Source: UBA8337 sp038143435
GTDB lineage: Bacteria; Pseudomonadota; Alphaproteobacteria; RS24
Length of the DNA stretch: 64,000 nucleotides
Assembly: GCA_038143435.1 (NCBI GenBank)
Contig: JAYQLX010000001.1
Coordinates: 1 to 64,000, forward strand
Reading direction: 5' to 3'
Made by a program: the position numbers and the translations under genes. Below the pieces are notes generated by a model. That model did no database searches. It worked only from the letters and a program-made list of their open reading frames with translations, and was not told where the DNA came from. Below are positions 61,229 to 64,000 of the stretch, piece after piece (the stretch's first letter is position 1; each line of letters opens with the position of its first letter).

Positions 61229-62344
61229 ATGAACAGTTTCAATCCCAATTTCAAAACGCTGATGGGCCCGGGCCCGTCCAACATTGACCCGCGTGTATTG
61301 CAGGCTATGGCGCGTCCGATTATTGGTCATCTCGACCCACAATTTATCGAGCTGATGGACGATATTAAGGCACTTTTGCGCTATGCCTATCAAACCGAAA
61401 ACGCGCTGACATTTCCGGTCTCCGCTCCCGGCTCAGCTGGTATGGAAACCTGTTTTGCCAATTTGGTCGAACCGGGCGACAAGGTGCTGGTGTGCATTAA
61501 TGGCGTGTTTGGCGGGCGCATGAAAGAAAACGTCATACGCTGCGGTGGCGAAGCGGTGCTGGTCGAAGATGAATGGGGCACGCCGGTCTCCCCCGATAAG
61601 GTAGAAGCCGCGCTGAAAGCGCATCCCGACATTAAAATACTTGCCTTTGTGCATGCCGAAACCTCGACCGGTGTGTGTTCTGACGGAGCTGCTCTGGCCA
61701 AGCTGGCACAAGCACATGGCTGTTTGACCATTATGGATTGCGTCACCTCTCTTGCCGGTGTGCCGGTGCTGATTGATGAATGGGGCATTGATGCCGCTTA
61801 TTCGGGCTCGCAAAAATGCCTGTCCTGCCCGCCCGGTCTGTCGCCGGTGACATTTTCGGCTCGCGCCGTTGAAACCATCAGGAAGCGCAATACGCCGATA
61901 CAAAGCTGGTTTCTCGACCTGTCATTGGTGATGGATTATTGGTCAGGTGACGGGGCGCGCTCTTATCATCATACCGCCCCGATAAATGCAATGTATGCGC
62001 TGCATGAAAGCCTGCTTTTGGTGCGCGAAGAAGGGTTGGAAAATGCTTGGGCGCGCCATCAAACCCATCACGAAGCGTTAAAAGCCGGTTTGGAAAAGCT
62101 TGGGCTGACACTTTTGGTCGAAGAGCCCTATCGCCTGCCGCAAATGAATTCCGTGCTCATTCCTGAGGCGCTGAAAGCGCGCGAAGCCGATATTCGCAAA
62201 ACCCTTTTGCTCGAGCATAATTTGGAAATCGGTGCCGGTCTCGGCGCGCTGGCGGGAAAAATTTGGCGCATCGGGCTGATGGGCTTTGGCGCATCACAAG
62301 ATAATGTCTACACCTGCCTCAGCGCATTGGAAGACGTGCTCTAA
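61229..62344 (+). CDS. Class V aminotransferase (alanine-glyoxylate / serine-pyruvate type)
   Basis: This is a 371-aa PLP enzyme of the SPT/AGT family. It opens LMGPGPSNIDPRVLQAMARP, with the family GPGP motif. SAPGSAGMETCFANLVEPGD binds PLP phosphate. The Schiff-base Lys is in YSGSQKCLSCPPGLSP. The C-terminal GAGLGALAGKIWRIGLMG motif carries the carboxylate-binding Arg. The enzyme uses alanine or serine with glyoxylate or pyruvate and may serve glycine/serine or C2 metabolism. GTGAGGGG supplies the ribosome-binding site. It converges on the next gene with a 4-nt overlap. Confidence 0.9.
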   Translation: MNSFNPNFKTLMGPGPSNIDPRVLQAMARPIIGHLDPQFIELMDDIKALLRYAYQTENALTFPVSAPGSAGMETCFANLVEPGDKVLVCINGVFGGRMKENVIRCGGEAVLVEDEWGTPVSPDKVEAALKAHPDIKILAFVHAETSTGVCSDGAALAKLAQAHGCLTIMDCVTSLAGVPVLIDEWGIDAAYSGSQKCLSCPPGLSPVTFSARAVETIRKRNTPIQSWFLDLSLVMDYWSGDGARSYHHTAPINAMYALHESLLLVREEGLENAWARHQTHHEALKAGLEKLGLTLLVEEPYRLPQMNSVLIPEALKAREADIRKTLLLEHNLEIGAGLGALAGKIWRIGLMGFGASQDNVYTCLSALEDVL

Positions 62345-63029
62345 AATAGTTTCAACTGTGCCCCACGCGGGCGTGGCGTTTTACGCTCCTGGGGCAATTG
62401 GCAAATGCGCTTCATGCGCGTTGTGCTGCCATCGAGATATTCCCAAATTAGCTGGTCGCCGTCCAAATAGCGGCGAACGACCACTGGCCCCCAGCCAAAA
62501 ACATGAAAGTTCAATACCTTATCTTGCCAAATCATGGAGGCTGAGGGGCGCGGGCAATAGGCCTTACCGCCTATGGTGAAACTGGTCCCGCCTTCCGTAT
62601 CATTGGTGTTGAGCCCACCTGTGCTGTTGGGGCCATAATCGTGAATAATACCCGCCGCGGTAATTACAGTGCGATGCCCCCACTGTTCGACACGCTCAAC
62701 ATGGCCGATATATCGGCCCTCAACACCCAGCCAAAGGCCGCGAATATCATCGGCCTCAGGCGGCAGCGGCTCGGTGCAATCGGCCAATATCGGCAAAGGG
62801 AAATGATCATAAGCACAGCCCGGCGTATTGCCTTTGGCAATCTCATGCGATTGTTTGCCGGAGCCGCCCAGTTGCGGCAATCGGCAATAATCATTGTGCT
62901 GCCATCACCGGCCAAAGTCGCTGCATCGGTCGTCAAAGGCGGGCGCGGCGAAAAAAACGCCAGCCACAGCAAAACCGCGACAAGCACTGGAAATATAATG
63001 ACCAATGAGATAAGCAGGCGTTTTACCAT
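62341..63029 (-). CDS. Membrane-anchored protein of unknown function (frame broken)
   Basis: This is a roughly 229-aa protein. The first about 25 residues (VKRLLISLVIIFPVLVAVLLWLAFF, in part LVIIFPVLVAVLLWLAFF) form one membrane anchor. A frame break at about 62877 separates it from the main domain, which has ADCTEPLPPEADD, WLGVEGRYIGHVERVEQWGHRTVIT and FHVFGWGPVVVRRYLDGDQLIWEYL. The domain is probably periplasmic and beta-rich, with two or three cysteines. I do not recognise a family. The TetR gene stop lies 1 nt upstream of its start, so the two are likely co-transcribed. Confidence 0.6.
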
Positions 63030-63030
63030 C

Positions 63031-63618
63031 TCAAGTCAACAGGCTGGTTATGGCGACAATCATCGCCATGCGCGCATCGCTCAGATTGAGCCCCTGATGC
63101 TGGCGCAATCGGTGCCAGTTTTCAAATGATGCTGCCGCATGCGCCGCTTCGCGATTGGCCGGATTTTGGCAGTTTTTCAATTCGGGCAGCCATTTTTCCA
63201 AGTGCTTCCGCAAGCCTTTTTGATTCAGCGCTTAGTTTTTCTGCATCACTTCCGAGCGCCATAATTGCGCCTGCGAGGTCATCATTAATTTTTTCAAACG
63301 TTCATAGGCTTCCGAGCGATCAATAACAATATCCTCAATGCGTTCTTCCAACGTGCCGTCTTTAAAAGGACGCACGAAAAGCGGCTCATAATAGCCGCGC
63401 ATGTGCTGGTCAATCGTATCCATCAAGGCTTCCATATCGTCAAAGTGACGGAAGAAAGAGCGAAGACCAATGCCGGCCTCTTCAGAAATTTGCCGCGCCG
63501 TGGGGGCAAAATTGCCATTGTCAATCAGGTTGAGCGTGGCGGTGATGATGGCGGCGCGGCTGCGTTCGCTGCGCTTGCGACGGCCATCGATAATTTTCAA
63601 TTCGGGTTGCCTAGACAT
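63031..63618 (-). CDS. TetR-family regulator (in-frame stop)
   Basis: This regulator has the N-terminal helix-turn-helix of the TetR family: RSRAAIITATLNLIDNGNFAPTARQISEEAGIGLRSFFRHFDD, shown by its core TARQISEEAGIGLRSFFRHF. A ligand-binding helical region follows. At 63235-63237 or nearby an in-frame TAA follows EVMQKN, and the same frame continues ALNQKGLRKHLEKWLPELKN to 63031. With read-through it is 195 aa, the normal TetR length; without it, 128 aa. The continuation keeps coding character, so a base error is likely. It probably controls the downstream unknown gene and itself. Confidence 0.75.
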
Positions 63619-63632
63619 TGATTTTTTCTACC

Positions 63633-64000
63633 CTAGTTCGGCCATAAAATATAATCGTCTTCCAGCGTCACATTATCGGCCGGGGTTTTGTCGACCCAAA
63701 TCGGCATTAAAACGCCGTTCGGCCATCTCGGCGGCGCTTGCTGGGCATTATGGGCCTCCAAAAGCGTTGTTAATTCAGCAATTTTTTCCGGGTATTGGGC
63801 GCTGACATCTTTTTGCTCGGTCGGGTCTTGCGTCAAATGATACAGCCGTGTCTTTTTTGGCAAGTCGCTGCGCTGCATTTTCCAGCCCTTGGACAATATG
63901 GCTTGATATTGGTCTGACCGCCAAATCAGTGTGTCGCGCGGCGCGCCGGTTTTTTGACCGGTCAAGTAGGGCAATAAATTAACTCCGTCAATTTGGCTCG
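63633..64000 (-). CDS. Sulfatase C-terminal region (partial)
   Basis: About 120 C-terminal residues of a sulfatase are present; the gene runs off the window. The end fragment reads QIDGVNLLPYLTGQKTGAPRDTL, quoted as DGVNLLPYLTG, with RLYHLTQDPTEQKDVSAQYPEKIAELTTLL, in part LYHLTQDPTEQKDVSAQYP, which is the standard sulfatase C-terminal domain. The catalytic formylglycine Cys/Ser motif lies outside the window. It suggests use of sulfate esters. It lies 15 nt upstream of the TetR gene in the same direction. Confidence 0.82.
   Translation of the reverse strand, partial: SQIDGVNLLPYLTGQKTGAPRDTLIWRSDQYQAILSKGWKMQRSDLPKKTRLYHLTQDPTEQKDVSAQYPEKIAELTTLLEAHNAQQAPPRWPNGVLMPIWVDKTPADNVTLEDDYILWPN

Overview
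The window is a stretch of alphaproteobacterial chromosome. It carries a minus-strand rRNA operon (16S, tRNA-Ile(GAT), tRNA-Ala(TGC), 23S, partial 5S), a tRNA-Arg(CCT) and about 50 protein genes. The class call rests on several gene groups: lysC-ptsP-rodZ-ispG-prfA-prmC next to a DUF4167 protein, the aerobic cobaltochelatase pair cobS/cobT beside bolA and a DnaJ-domain gene, the helicase-S4-TerB-fdxA-carD-rpoH run, and ubiG/coq4. The lineage below class cannot be fixed by reading alone. Lipid-catabolism genes (acyl-CoA dehydrogenase, thiolase-like enzyme, acyl-CoA ligase, epoxide hydrolase) would suit a marine or hydrocarbon-associated heterotroph; that is inference.

Layout. 1-5661: rrn operon, with a recognisable promoter and a ~470 nt leader. 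5.8-15.7 kb: M23 peptidase, DUF4167, translation termination (prfA/prmC), isoprenoid synthesis (ispG), cell shape (rodZ), nitrogen PTS (ptsP) and lysine/threonine entry (lysC). 15.8-21.6 kb: ubiG, a nitrilase-family amidase, comF, a methyltransferase, mutT, argJ and a parvulin. 21.8-27.7 kb: secA, epoxide hydrolase, accA, xerD. 27.6-33.5 kb: a large unknown exported protein, aroK-aroB, a CorC-like transporter and bolA. 33.7-39.5 kb: DnaJ-like, cobS/cobT, rpmB, thioesterase, acyl-CoA dehydrogenase. 39.8-45.8 kb: SUV3/MgpS-type helicase, S4 protein, TerB, fdxA, carD, rpoH. 45.8-57 kb: M48 protease, tRNA-Arg, an outer-membrane barrel, redox and lipid genes, MBL-tusA, coq4. 57.0-61.1 kb: an accessory-looking cassette of an orphan type IV pseudopilin, a ~1000-residue cysteine-rich repeat protein and a small secreted protein. 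61.2-64 kb: class V aminotransferase, an unknown membrane-anchored protein, TetR regulator, and the C-terminal end of a sulfatase.

Three things deserve attention. First, the 57-61 kb surface cassette is the best candidate for something undescribed. Second, two regulatory structures stand out: a hairpin that holds the rpoH Shine-Dalgarno in its loop and ends at the start codon, and a perfect 12-bp inverted repeat at the predicted carD promoter. Third, about a third of the protein genes, including essential ones (prfA, prmC, aroB), carry single-base frame breaks, mostly in short base runs. Restoring one base at each site gives normal family lengths, so long-read indel errors are the simplest explanation, and I annotate these genes as single broken CDS. 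Gene packing is tight: five convergent pairs share a 4-nt YTAA that serves as both stop codons.
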